DNA of 64,000 bases from Neobacillus cucumis. GTDB taxonomy: Bacteria; Bacillota; Bacilli; Bacillales_B; DSM-18226. This document shows, in pieces, positions 17,806 to 26,042 of this stretch (the stretch's first letter is position 1; each line of letters opens with the position of its first letter). Where the stretch lies: NCBI RefSeq assembly GCF_023715505.1, contig NZ_JAMBOH010000009.1, positions 1-64,000 on the forward strand. Reading direction: 5' to 3'. Position numbers and translations under genes: made by a program. The notes under the pieces were generated by a model, which was given only the letters and a program-made list of their open reading frames with translations, searched no databases and was not told where the DNA came from.

Positions 17806-19341
17806 ATGGCGGAGAAAGTGATTCAACCATCATCATTGCAAAAGGCAATGGAACAATTTAAACTTCTAGATGAGAAAATAACGCATTACTCAAGTATCTT
17901 AGGTTTAGCAGATTGGGATCAAAAGGTGATGGCACCGAAAAAAGGCCGGAACGTTTTTGCCAAAGCGACTGGAACATTACGAACCGAAATCTTTCAACTG
18001 TCGGTTTCACCTGAAATGGGCCATTTGTTAAAAACGCTGACTTTAGAAAAACATTATTCTAAATTGGATCAAGTGACTCGGGCAAAGGTGCGGGAATATA
18101 AGACGTATTATCAAAAATCTAAAGCCATACCCGCTGATCTTTTCAAGGAATATAGTATTTTAACTGCTCAGGCAAATGATGCTTGGGAGGATGCAAGAGA
18201 AAACAATGATTTTGCCGGCTATCTGCCCTTTTTAGAAAAAATAATTGACTACAAACGCCAATTTTCGAAAATATATGGTTATAATGAACACCCATATGAT
18301 GCTCTGCTCGATGAGTTTGAGCCAGGATTAACGGTGAAAAGATTGGATCCGTTATTTGCAAAATTACGGGAATCTAGTGTGCAATTATTAGAACGAATCA
18401 GAAAAAATGGCCAGCCTACAAAAGTGAAAGTGTTCGATCAATCATTTGATATTGAAAAACAAAAAGCCTTTAATCGGTTTATTTTACCACTGATTGGTTT
18501 TGATATGCAGGCAGGCCGTCTTGATGAAACCGTCCACCCGTTTGCGCAGACCGTAAATATTGGGGATGTCCGATTAACAACACGATACTTAGAAAAAAAT
18601 GTCCGTTCGGCATTGTTTGGGACGATCCATGAAGCAGGACATGGTATATATGAACAGCAAGTCAATCCTATTTATGAAGAAACCGTGCTGCAAAGCGGGG
18701 CATCCTTTGGAATTCACGAATCACAATCAAGGTTTTTAGAAAATATGATAGGGCGCAGCCGGGAATTTTGGCATTTCTTTTTTCCAAAGCTTAATGAGTA
18801 TTTTCCAGAGCAATTGAAAGATGTGACTGTTGAGGAATTTTATCGTGCGGTTAATACCGTTCAGCCATCCATGATTCGTGTGGAGGCAGATGAATTAACC
18901 TATAACTTGCATATCATGCTGCGCTATGAAATTGAAAAAGCCTTAATCGGCGGAGAGATTGAAGCAAAGGATTTACCGGCAATTTGGAATCAGAAAATGA
19001 TGGAATACCTAGGGATATCGCCTAGGACTGATACTGAAGGAGTCTTACAGGATGTGCATTGGTCATTCGGTGGAATTGGCTATTTCCCTTCATATTCATT
19101 AGGAAATTTATATGCAGCTCAAATTCTTCGCACAATTCAAAAGGACATTCCGGATCTTTACAGAAATATTGAAAAGGGCAGGTTTCAGAATATCCAAGAC
19201 TGGTTGAAGGAGAATATCCATCAGTATGGAAAACTCTATACACCAAATGAGTTAATCGTTAAGGTAACAGGTGAGGAATTAAATGCAGATTACCTGATCG
19301 ATTATCTGGAGAAAAAATATACAGAGGTATATTGCCTATAA
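17806..19341 (+). CDS. ypwA: Metallocarboxypeptidase, family M32 (YpwA-like)
   Basis: A 511-aa cytoplasmic zinc carboxypeptidase that removes C-terminal residues from peptides. The HExxH motif is HEAGH (about residue 275, TIHEAGHGIYEQQ), followed by the family blocks GIHESQSRFLENM and the downstream Glu of RVEADELTYNLH. Length matches the ~500-aa M32 family. AAGGGGG lies about 8 nt before the ATG. It is not obviously in an operon: terC downstream has its own promoter and riboswitch. Confidence 0.93.
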   Translation: MAEKVIQPSSLQKAMEQFKLLDEKITHYSSILGLADWDQKVMAPKKGRNVFAKATGTLRTEIFQLSVSPEMGHLLKTLTLEKHYSKLDQVTRAKVREYKTYYQKSKAIPADLFKEYSILTAQANDAWEDARENNDFAGYLPFLEKIIDYKRQFSKIYGYNEHPYDALLDEFEPGLTVKRLDPLFAKLRESSVQLLERIRKNGQPTKVKVFDQSFDIEKQKAFNRFILPLIGFDMQAGRLDETVHPFAQTVNIGDVRLTTRYLEKNVRSALFGTIHEAGHGIYEQQVNPIYEETVLQSGASFGIHESQSRFLENMIGRSREFWHFFFPKLNEYFPEQLKDVTVEEFYRAVNTVQPSMIRVEADELTYNLHIMLRYEIEKALIGGEIEAKDLPAIWNQKMMEYLGISPRTDTEGVLQDVHWSFGGIGYFPSYSLGNLYAAQILRTIQKDIPDLYRNIEKGRFQNIQDWLKENIHQYGKLYTPNELIVKVTGEELNADYLIDYLEKKYTEVYCL

Positions 19342-19347
19342 AAAACG

Positions 19348-19376
19348 TTGACATTTTTATTACAGTTTAGTATATT
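19348..19376 (+). promoter_or_regulatory. Sigma-A promoter of the terC transcript
   Basis: A consensus TTGACA (19348-19353), a 17-bp spacer and TATATT (19371-19376) lie directly upstream of the yybP-ykoY riboswitch. Confidence 0.75.
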
Positions 19377-19399
19377 AGTAGTAATTAAATATTTCCTTT

Positions 19400-19514
19400 T
19401 AAAGGGGAGTAGCTGCTACAATAAAGTCGTCATTTCGAGAATGTATTTCTCCGGCTTTATTGGCAACATGAACGTTGTTAGCAAGACCTTTACTTTACTG
19501 TAAAGGTCTTTTCT
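19400..19514 (+). promoter_or_regulatory. yybP-ykoY (Mn2+) riboswitch
   Basis: The leader begins with the hallmark AAAGGGGAGTAGCTGCTA and continues with GTCGTC, a CCGGC stem and the conserved AACGTTGTTAGCAAGACC. It then forms a terminator-like hairpin AAGACCTTTAC/GTAAAGGTCTT (19483-19510) with a T-run. The class senses Mn2+ and commonly precedes terC and other metal-export genes, as here. Confidence 0.85.
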
Positions 19515-19523
19515 GTGTTTTTT

Positions 19524-19557
19524 TAGGCCTTTACTGTTACAGTAGAGGCCTATTTTT
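19524..19557 (+). terminator. Second leader terminator upstream of terC
   Basis: A 13-bp stem TAGGCCTTTACTG (19524-19536) pairs with 19540-19552 with one G-U pair and is followed by TTTTT. It lies between the riboswitch and the coding region, so it probably belongs to the expression platform. Confidence 0.65.
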
Positions 19558-19607
19558 ATGGCGTGAGGGAGTATTTGAAAAAATTCTACTACTTAGGAGG
19601 AATTATT

Positions 19608-20381
19608 TTGGATTTTACTTTATTACTGGAATATGGTTGGGTTTTACTCATTTTGGTGGCTTTAGAAGGACTATTAGCAGCAGACAATGCCCTCGTCCTC
19701 GCGATTATGGTGAAACATCTGCCGGAAGAAGACCGAAAAAAAGCCTTATTCTATGGTTTGGCCGGGGCGTTAGTGTTTCGTTTTGCATCTTTATTTGTGA
19801 TATCGTTCCTTGTAGACGTGTGGCAGGTTCAAGCCATTGGAGCACTGTATTTAATCTTTATGGCTGCTAACCATATTCTCCGGAAAGTTATAAAAGGAAA
19901 AGCAGAAGATAAGAATGAAATGGATCTTAAGAAGAGCAGTGGATTTTGGACAACCGTTTTGAAAGTGGAATTGGCGGATATTGCGTTTGCTGTTGATTCA
20001 ATCTTGGCCGCTGTAGCGATGGCGGTTGTTCTTCCAGACACGCCGCTGCCAAATATCGGTGGGCTCGATGGTGGTAAATTCCTTGTCATATTTGCAGGAG
20101 GAATTATTGGCTTAGTGATCATGCGTTTTGCTGCAAATCAATTTGTAAAACTTTTGGCAAAGAGACCTGGTCTTGAAATCGCTGCTTTTACGATTGTTGG
20201 CTGGGTAGGAGTGAAGCTTGCGGTTTACACACTTTCACATCCATCATTGGCAATATTAAATGAAGACTTTGCTCACTCAACCGAATGGAAAGTAAGCTTC
20301 TATCTAGTTTTAGTTGGAATTGCAGCTGCAGGATGGTTCTTGTCAAAAGAGCAGCGGGAAACAAAAAAAGTAAATGTTTGA
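19608..20381 (+). CDS. TerC-family integral membrane protein (probable Mn2+ exporter)
   Basis: A 257-aa polytopic protein with the TerC core: acidic residues within helices (ALEGLLAADNALVLA near the start and ELADIAFAVDSILAAVA near the middle) are thought to coordinate metal. TerC proteins under the Mn riboswitch export manganese and help metallate secreted enzymes. The frame extends upstream to 19563, but TTG 19608 follows TAGGAGG (19594-19600) at good spacing and starts at the first helix. A terminator follows at once. Confidence 0.88.
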   Translation: MDFTLLLEYGWVLLILVALEGLLAADNALVLAIMVKHLPEEDRKKALFYGLAGALVFRFASLFVISFLVDVWQVQAIGALYLIFMAANHILRKVIKGKAEDKNEMDLKKSSGFWTTVLKVELADIAFAVDSILAAVAMAVVLPDTPLPNIGGLDGGKFLVIFAGGIIGLVIMRFAANQFVKLLAKRPGLEIAAFTIVGWVGVKLAVYTLSHPSLAILNEDFAHSTEWKVSFYLVLVGIAAAGWFLSKEQRETKKVNV

Positions 20382-20389
20382 TAAAAGAG

Positions 20390-20413
20390 AACTCGCCAAT
20401 TGGCGGGTTTTTC
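20390..20413 (+). terminator. Rho-independent terminator after terC
   Basis: Stem AACTCGCCA (20390-20398) pairs with TGGCGGGTT (20401-20409) and is followed by TTTCC. Confidence 0.65.
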
Positions 20414-20610
20414 CTTTATTCTCTAAGCAATGGTTAATTTCTGTTTCACATACTATTCAAAGTAAAAGAGATATTATAGATAGGATTAACATTTATCTTG
20501 TCAGTGGCGATAGGTAAGGACTACCATTTTGTTTATCCACTTTTACAAAGAAAAGCGTTATAATAAGAAGTATTAAAGGCAAAGCTGCCTAATTTTTTAA
20601 TTTTTTTGGA

Positions 20611-21312
20611 GTGATACATATTATCAGAAACAGTATTCCTAACTTATTTACGCTTGCAAATTTATTTTTTGGTTTTTTATCTGTAATGAACTCTGCAGAA
20701 GGGGATTACAAGAATGCTGCCATTTTAATCTTGATTGGCATGATGCTTGACAGCATGGATGGGCGAATTGCAAGAATGTTACGGGCTGATAGTGAATTAG
20801 GCAAGGAACTGGACTCCTTGGCTGACATAGTCACCTTTGGAGTTGCACCTGCAATGATGGCCTATTATTCGTACTTTTCCTCCTTTGGTATTCTTGGGAT
20901 GGCAGTTGCCGGACTATTTCCGTTATTTGGCGCCTATCGGTTAGCTCGGTTTAATATCAACGCTGTTAAATCTTCGCTAAAACATTTTACAGGTGTTCCG
21001 ATTACAGCAGCAGGCGGGCTGTTAACACTTTTAACGTTATTTCAATTAAAAATGCCAGGTTTCATTTTTGTAATTGCCTTTTTCGTATTATGCATTTTGA
21101 TGGTGAGTACCATTAAAATCCCTAGCTTGAAGGAAATACCTCTGCCGAAATACGGAATTATCATAACTCTTTTCTTGGGTTATGCACTCTATATAGTGTT
21201 TAAAAAAGAACAGCATCGATTCCCGTACTTCATCTATGTGGCAATACCGCTGTATATTGCCTTCATCGGATACCAATTAGTCCGAACAAAAAGAAAACAC
21301 ACTACAAAATAA
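20611..21312 (+). CDS. pssA: CDP-diacylglycerol-serine O-phosphatidyltransferase
   Basis: This membrane enzyme makes phosphatidylserine from CDP-diacylglycerol and serine, feeding phosphatidylethanolamine. The 233-aa protein begins with the family's IPNLFTLANLFFGFLS and carries the CDP-alcohol transferase signature DSMDGRIARMLRADSELG followed by KELDSLAD (DGxxARx8Gx3Dx3D). About 7-8 membrane helices follow. The start is uncertain: GTG 20611 sits almost on its own GGAG, and an ATT at 20620 would be better spaced. Psd is not adjacent. A weak hairpin with T-runs (20577-20607) precedes the start. Confidence 0.88.
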   Translation: MIHIIRNSIPNLFTLANLFFGFLSVMNSAEGDYKNAAILILIGMMLDSMDGRIARMLRADSELGKELDSLADIVTFGVAPAMMAYYSYFSSFGILGMAVAGLFPLFGAYRLARFNINAVKSSLKHFTGVPITAAGGLLTLLTLFQLKMPGFIFVIAFFVLCILMVSTIKIPSLKEIPLPKYGIIITLFLGYALYIVFKKEQHRFPYFIYVAIPLYIAFIGYQLVRTKRKHTTK

Positions 21313-21315
21313 AGA

Positions 21316-21364
21316 AAAGGTGCCTGTCACCATGTGATTTCTTCACATGGTGACAGGCACCTTT
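21316..21364. terminator. Long perfect hairpin terminator, possibly a dispersed repeat
   Basis: A 22-bp perfect stem (21316-21337 with 21343-21364) and 5-nt loop lie between convergent pssA and qoxD. It contains GGTGCCTGTCACC, a palindromic core I believe is common between genes of Bacillaceae. It would stop transcription from both sides. Confidence 0.75.
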
Positions 21365-21387
21365 ATTACTGTTTACACTATTTAAAC

Positions 21388-21681
21388 TTACATCCCGAAA
21401 GACATTACCCAAATGGATCCGGCAACGGTTACGAATGCGATGAATACGCCGTAGGCGATGTTAATGACATTCGATTTGCCGTCTTCTCCTTCGTTCATGT
21501 GCATGAACATGAAGAGCTGCAGGGCCGCCTGGATGACGGCTAAGCTTCCGATTACCCAAATAATCGTTTTGAAGGGAAGGGATGTTTTTAAGGCTACGCC
21601 AAGGGCTGCAAAGGTAAGTACCAATGAAGCGATAAAGCCCAAGACATGAGTTACAGGAAATCCTTTTGTATTTTTAGCCAA
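21388..21681 (-). CDS. qoxD: aa3-type quinol oxidase subunit IV
   Basis: A 97-aa three-helix membrane protein matching QoxD/CyoD: HVLGFIASLVLTFAAL, AALQLFMFMHM and the final GSIWVMSFGM. It stabilises the terminal oxidase complex. The TTG start at 21681 follows GGTGG on the minus strand and lies at the end of qoxC. It is the last gene of qoxABCD and faces the terminator at 21316-21364. Confidence 0.9.
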   Translation of the reverse strand: MAKNTKGFPVTHVLGFIASLVLTFAALGVALKTSLPFKTIIWVIGSLAVIQAALQLFMFMHMNEGEDGKSNVINIAYGVFIAFVTVAGSIWVMSFGM

Positions 21682-21682
21682 C

Positions 21683-22288
21683 TTACGCCACCATCCTTGC
21701 TAAATACACAAATGTGAAGATAAAGATCCAAACAACATCCAGGAAGTGCCAGTATAAACCGATAATAAAAGCTTTACGAGCCGTTACAGGTGTTAAACCT
21801 CTTTTAAAGATTTGGATAATAACCATTGTTGCCCAGCCAATACCCATACTGACGTGAAGTCCGTGCGTACCTAGCAAAACAAAGAAGCTTGATAGGAAAG
21901 CACTTGTTTGCATAGTTGCACCCTCATGAACATAATGAATAAATTCCGTTATTTCCATGAATACGAAGCCTGCACCAAGCAAGAGGGTAATCACGAACCA
22001 TAGTAATAAACCATTGCGATTGCTGCGGCGCATTTCATAAATCGCAAGACCCATTGTAAAACTACTTGTTAATAGCAAAATGGTCTCAATCATGACATCT
22101 TTAATTTCAAATAAATCATGTGGTGTTGGACCGCCTGCATATCTTGCATTAAGAACAGAGAACGTTGCAAAAAGTGTACCGAAAAGGATAATCTCGGCTC
22201 CTAGGAAGATCCAGAAGCCAAGAATGTTCATTCGGTTTTGTTCTGTTTGATACTCAAGTGGTAAAGCAGTATTTACATTAGCTGACAT
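21683..22288 (-). CDS. qoxC: aa3-type quinol oxidase subunit III
   Basis: A 201-aa five-helix subunit of the heme-copper oxidase. Visible family blocks are NILGFWIFLGAEIILFGTLF, FVLLGTHGLHVSMGI and a final YWHFLDVVWIFIFTFVY. It follows qoxB with an 11-nt overlap and precedes qoxD with no gap. Ribosome-binding site GGGGTG lies before the ATG. Confidence 0.92.
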   Translation of the reverse strand: MSANVNTALPLEYQTEQNRMNILGFWIFLGAEIILFGTLFATFSVLNARYAGGPTPHDLFEIKDVMIETILLLTSSFTMGLAIYEMRRSNRNGLLLWFVITLLLGAGFVFMEITEFIHYVHEGATMQTSAFLSSFFVLLGTHGLHVSMGIGWATMVIIQIFKRGLTPVTARKAFIIGLYWHFLDVVWIFIFTFVYLARMVA

Positions 22289-24254
22289 GGTTGTTCACCC
22301 CTTTATCTTTACCGCGCCATGCCTTCTCAATTTGTTTAATTTCATCGACTTTCACATGGAAGCCATCATTATAATCAAAGGAACGAATAATTAAACCTGC
22401 AAGAATTCCGACTGTTGCTACAAGGGCAGCAATCTTCCATTCGAAAACAAGGAAGAAACCGGCAACACCGAACACAACACCCATATAGAATGGTAAACCA
22501 GAATTGCTTGGCATATGAATTTCTTCAATTTCTTCATCCTTCAAGGTAAGGCCTTCATTATGCTTTTTCATATACCAGAAAGCATCAATTGATTTTACTT
22601 CTGGTAGTTTAGCAAAGTTATAGAATGGGGCAGGTGATGAAGTAGCCCACTCAAGTGTTCTAGCATCCCATGGATCGTTAGAGATATTGCGATCTGCGTA
22701 TCTAGCACTCCAGTAAATATTATAGCAAAGGACTGCAAAACCAGCTGCTAAAATAACCGCACCAATCGCTGATACCATAAACAATGGAGCAAATCCTGAT
22801 TCAGCAGAGTAAGTGTAAGAACGACGTACCGCACCGTCTAGACCAAGGAAGAACATTGGCATAAAGGTTACGTTAAAACCAATGGTGAATAACCAGAAAT
22901 GAATTTTACCAAGCTTTTCATTTAACATGAAACCGAACATTTTTGGCCACCAGTAATAAAGAGCCCCGAATACCGCAAATACAACGCCAGGGATTAATAC
23001 ATAGTGGAAGTGTGCCACTAGGAAGAGGGTGTTATGATACTGATAATCCGCTGCACCCATTGCCAGCATGACACCTGTTATACCGCCAATCAAAAAGCAA
23101 GGGACAAACGCAAGTGCCCAAAGCATTGCGGTCGTAAATTGGATTCGGCCTTTTCGCATCGTGAATAGCCAGTTAAACATTTTTACCCCTGTCGGGATAG
23201 CAATCATCATGGTTGTGATTGAGAATACTGAGTTAACCGCAGGGCCTGAGCCCATTGTAAAGAAGTGGTGAACCCAAACTAACATACTTAAGAAAGCAAT
23301 TCCGACAACTGAAAATACCATTGATTTATAGCCAAATAGCATCTTACGGGAGAATGTTGAAATAATCTCTGAGAACATACCGAATGCTGGAAGTACAACG
23401 ATGTATACCTCTGGGTGTCCCCATAACCAGAACAAGTTCGCCCACATCATATCCATACCGCCGGCGCTAAGCGTGAAGAAGTGTGTACCGAAAATACGGT
23501 CAAATGTCATCAACGCAAGAGCAACCGTTAAGATAGGGAAGGATGCAACAATAATAATAGAAGCTACAAAAGATGTCCATGTGAACATTGGCATTTTCAT
23601 AAGACCCATGCCTTTAGTTCTCATTTTTAAAACTGTAACAATAAAGTTAATCCCGGTAGCCAAGGTACCAATACCGGCAATCTGTAAGGCAACCGCATAA
23701 TAGTTATTCCCGATACCTGGAGTAAATTCTTTTCCGGCAAGAGGGAAGTAAGCAGTCCAGCCTGCATCTGGCGAACCGCCGATAACAAACGAGATGTTAA
23801 ATAACATCGCACCTGCAAAGAATAACCAAAAACTTAGAGCATTCAATTGTGGGAATGCGACATCTCGTGCACCAATTTGCAATGGAATAACTACGTTCAT
23901 GACTCCAATTAATAATGGCATCGCGGCAAAGAGAATCATAATAACGCCGTGAGTTGTAAAAATTTCATTATAGTGCTGTGCATCTAAAAATTTCAAATCA
24001 GGCTGTGACGTTTGGGCTTTCATTAAAAGTCCGTCCACACCACCGCGGAAAAACATTAAAACACCAGATAGGATATACATAATCCCAATGCGTTTATGGT
24101 CAACAGTGGTCAGCCATTCGCGCCATAACCACTTCCATTTTTTTAAATAAGTAACACCAGCTACAATACCAATCATTGTTAGTAATATAGCAATCTGGGA
24201 ACCTAGGATGAGCGGGTTGCCGACGATAAAGAAATCATGCCAATTAATGCCCAT
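22278..24254 (-). CDS. qoxB: aa3-type quinol oxidase subunit I
   Basis: This is the catalytic subunit that reduces O2 to water and pumps protons using menaquinol. The 658-aa protein shows the heme a and CuB ligands: FTTHGVIMILF, WLWGHPEVYIVVLP (with the Tyr of the His-Tyr crosslink), WVHHFFTMG and NTLFLVAHFHYVLIPG. I chose ATG 24254, which shares one base with the qoxA stop (TGATG) and follows GGAGGTG; a TTG three bases earlier is also in frame. Confidence 0.95.
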   Translation of the reverse strand: MGINWHDFFIVGNPLILGSQIAILLTMIGIVAGVTYLKKWKWLWREWLTTVDHKRIGIMYILSGVLMFFRGGVDGLLMKAQTSQPDLKFLDAQHYNEIFTTHGVIMILFAAMPLLIGVMNVVIPLQIGARDVAFPQLNALSFWLFFAGAMLFNISFVIGGSPDAGWTAYFPLAGKEFTPGIGNNYYAVALQIAGIGTLATGINFIVTVLKMRTKGMGLMKMPMFTWTSFVASIIIVASFPILTVALALMTFDRIFGTHFFTLSAGGMDMMWANLFWLWGHPEVYIVVLPAFGMFSEIISTFSRKMLFGYKSMVFSVVGIAFLSMLVWVHHFFTMGSGPAVNSVFSITTMMIAIPTGVKMFNWLFTMRKGRIQFTTAMLWALAFVPCFLIGGITGVMLAMGAADYQYHNTLFLVAHFHYVLIPGVVFAVFGALYYWWPKMFGFMLNEKLGKIHFWLFTIGFNVTFMPMFFLGLDGAVRRSYTYSAESGFAPLFMVSAIGAVILAAGFAVLCYNIYWSARYADRNISNDPWDARTLEWATSSPAPFYNFAKLPEVKSIDAFWYMKKHNEGLTLKDEEIEEIHMPSNSGLPFYMGVVFGVAGFFLVFEWKIAALVATVGILAGLIIRSFDYNDGFHVKVDEIKQIEKAWRGKDKGVNNHVS

Positions 24255-25222
24255 CAATGTTCACCTCCATTTGATTTATCAGTCGTATTCGTTGAGTCTT
24301 TTGAAGTTTCTGTAGATGGTTCTTCATCTTTGAAGATTTGGCCTTTTACGCCATGAACTTCATATAATTTAGGATTTGTATAAGTCCCTGAATTCATTTT
24401 TCCATGATCAACCCATTGCAGATGTGTTCCTACGAAGGTTTCACGTCCTAAATGCGTTGGTTTAAGTAATTCATTGTACTTCTTCTCAGTCAATTTAGGA
24501 GCCTTTGACTTTACATCTTTTACCCATTTTTCAAAGTCTTTTGTGTTCTTCGCTTCTACGGTAAATTCCATATCCGCATAGCCTTTTCCGTTAAAGTTCG
24601 TATTTCTTCCTAAAAATTCTCCTGCTTCATCTGCAGTAAGATACAATTCTGTTTCCATTTTATTCATGGTGTACTTCTGACCGCCTAATTGTGGAACCCA
24701 GAAAGACTGCATGGTACCGGCAGAGGTCAATTTAAATTTGACTGGTGTGCCAACAGGAATGTTTACATAATTGACTGTTTCAATCCCTTGTTCAGGATAG
24801 CTAAAGATCCATTTCCAATCAGCAGATGTAACGTTGATGGTAATCGGCTTTTTATTTTCATAACCTGCAGGAACTTTTTCAAGCTTGTAAATAGTAGATA
24901 CCGTAGGAATCGTGAGTGCAATGACAATTAGAATTGGTATAAAAGTCCAAATTAACTCTAATTTGGTACTGCCATGTTCCTCCGGCGGCTCGTAATCTTT
25001 ATTCTCAGGTGTGGCACGGTATTTCCAAACGATATGGACAAATAACCATACGACTGCAATAACCACAATGGCCATAAAGACGAGCGACCAGTTAATTAAG
25101 TCGAGAATTTCTCGTGCTGCAGGACCTTTTGGATCAAAAACAAGCAATTTTGAATCACACCCACTCAAAAGCAGCACAGGCACTAAAGCCAAAAGTGGAA
25201 CAAAAAAGTTCTTTCTAGACAT
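24254..25222 (-). CDS. qoxA: aa3-type quinol oxidase subunit II (lipoprotein)
   Basis: The 322-aa subunit II has a lipoprotein signal (LLLSGCDSK), two membrane helices, and the conserved LIWTFIPILIVIALTIPT followed by a cupredoxin-like domain (DWKWIFSYPEQGIE, WVPQLGGQKYTM). The CuA-binding Cys pair of cytochrome c oxidases is absent, as in quinol oxidases. The C-terminal tail is Thr/Ser/Asp-rich. Start: ATG 25222, or GTG 25228, which sits 5 nt after GGAGG. It is the first gene of qoxABCD, with a Rex/FNR-like palindrome about 45-60 bp upstream. Confidence 0.92.
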   Translation of the reverse strand: MSRKNFFVPLLALVPVLLLSGCDSKLLVFDPKGPAAREILDLINWSLVFMAIVVIAVVWLFVHIVWKYRATPENKDYEPPEEHGSTKLELIWTFIPILIVIALTIPTVSTIYKLEKVPAGYENKKPITINVTSADWKWIFSYPEQGIETVNYVNIPVGTPVKFKLTSAGTMQSFWVPQLGGQKYTMNKMETELYLTADEAGEFLGRNTNFNGKGYADMEFTVEAKNTKDFEKWVKDVKSKAPKLTEKKYNELLKPTHLGRETFVGTHLQWVDHGKMNSGTYTNPKLYEVHGVKGQIFKDEEPSTETSKDSTNTTDKSNGGEH

Positions 25223-25269
25223 TTTCACATTTCCCTCCAAAATATTTGTTCATTTGTTCACAATTTTAA

Positions 25270-25285
25270 CGTGAATGTATTCACA
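25270..25285. promoter_or_regulatory. Rex- or FNR-like operator upstream of qoxABCD
   Basis: CGTGAATGTATTCACA is an inverted repeat. It fits TGTGA-N6-TCACA (FNR/CRP type) with one mismatch and GTGAA-N4-TTCAC (Rex core) exactly. It lies just downstream of the predicted qox transcription start, a place suited to repression. Confidence 0.45.
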
Positions 25286-25297
25286 AACTTCAATAGA

Positions 25298-25327
25298 ATA
25301 ATACATTTACCTCAAAATTACAAGCAA
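25298..25327 (-). promoter_or_regulatory. Probable qoxA promoter
   Basis: On the minus strand TTGCTT (25327-25322), an 18-bp spacer and TATTAT (25303-25298) form a plausible sigma-A promoter whose start would fall just upstream of the palindrome at 25270-25285. Confidence 0.4.
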
Positions 25328-25600
25328 TTGATTTTAAATTAATTATTAACTGATATTCATTAGCAACTCAATTTCGCTATCACAATATTAACAATTACGC
25401 CATGATGTTTATATAGGTTTTTTGAAAAAGTTGTGACAAATTTGTTAAGGATTTAAAATGCTAAAATGGTAATTAGCTGGAAGTTGTTAAGTGTATTTTC
25501 CAACTTACCTTTATTGAAAAGGGATTTAGCGTTTGAAACTGTCTATTTTAGTCTTATCGTGGGATAATAAAATAGAATACATAATAGAGGAGAGCGCAAA

Positions 25601-25906
25601 ATGAAGGTAAAAATTAATCGCCATGCTGCAAAAGAATTGAAAAAGATGTTGGAAAGTGAAGAGGCAGAAGGCAAATTATTTCGTGTATATGTGACAAGCA
25701 TGCACGGAGATCATGCCCATTATGACTTGATGCTTGACACACCAACTGAAAATGATGAGGTTGTCAAAACGGATAAGGGGATTGATTTTATCCTTGATAA
25801 AAGTGATGAGTACCTGGATGGTGTTTGGATTCAATTTTTCCATGTCCCAAAAGAGGAATGGCTCATTACCAACCCATCAAAAGGCGGTCACCATCACCAT
25901 CATTAA
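25601..25906 (+). CDS. HesB/IscA-like domain protein without cysteines, with a native poly-His tail
   Basis: A 101-aa protein with the short alpha/beta pattern of the HesB-like (Fe-S biosynthesis) fold: N-terminal INRHAAKELKKML, then RVYVTSMHGDHAHYDLML and GIDFILDKSDEYLDGV. True IscA/HesB proteins bind iron or clusters through three Cys; this protein has none. Instead it has two internal His (GDHAHY) and ends GGHHHHH. A metal-binding or storage role through His is an inference. GGAGAG lies 7 nt before the ATG. The gene is monocistronic. Confidence 0.7.
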   Translation: MKVKINRHAAKELKKMLESEEAEGKLFRVYVTSMHGDHAHYDLMLDTPTENDEVVKTDKGIDFILDKSDEYLDGVWIQFFHVPKEEWLITNPSKGGHHHHH

Positions 25907-25917
25907 TAACCTTTTAT

Positions 25918-25945
25918 GATCCTGTTGTTAAAACAGGATTTTTAA
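25918..25945 (+). terminator. Rho-independent terminator
   Basis: ATCCTGTT pairs with AACAGGAT around a short loop and is followed by TTTTTAAT, directly after the HesB-like gene. Confidence 0.65.
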
Positions 25946-26042
25946 TTTAACCATAAATATATTATGTAAACTAATATCCGTATTTTTGAAAAGTTACTAA
26001 TAAAAATGTTATCTTATAAAGGAACTTGGGAGAAGGGAGTTT

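Larger units (their letters stand above)
25229..25600. other. Divergent intergenic region between qoxA and the HesB-like gene
   Basis: No gene is seen. It holds the qox promoter and operator (25270-25327) and A/T-rich sequence carrying the plus-strand promoter of the HesB-like gene, for which no clear -35/-10 pair was identified. Confidence 0.5.

Noticed and set aside
19475..19870. 131-codon frame overlapping the Mn riboswitch and terC
   Set aside because: It runs through two terminator hairpins and the first third of terC in another frame, with no start signal.
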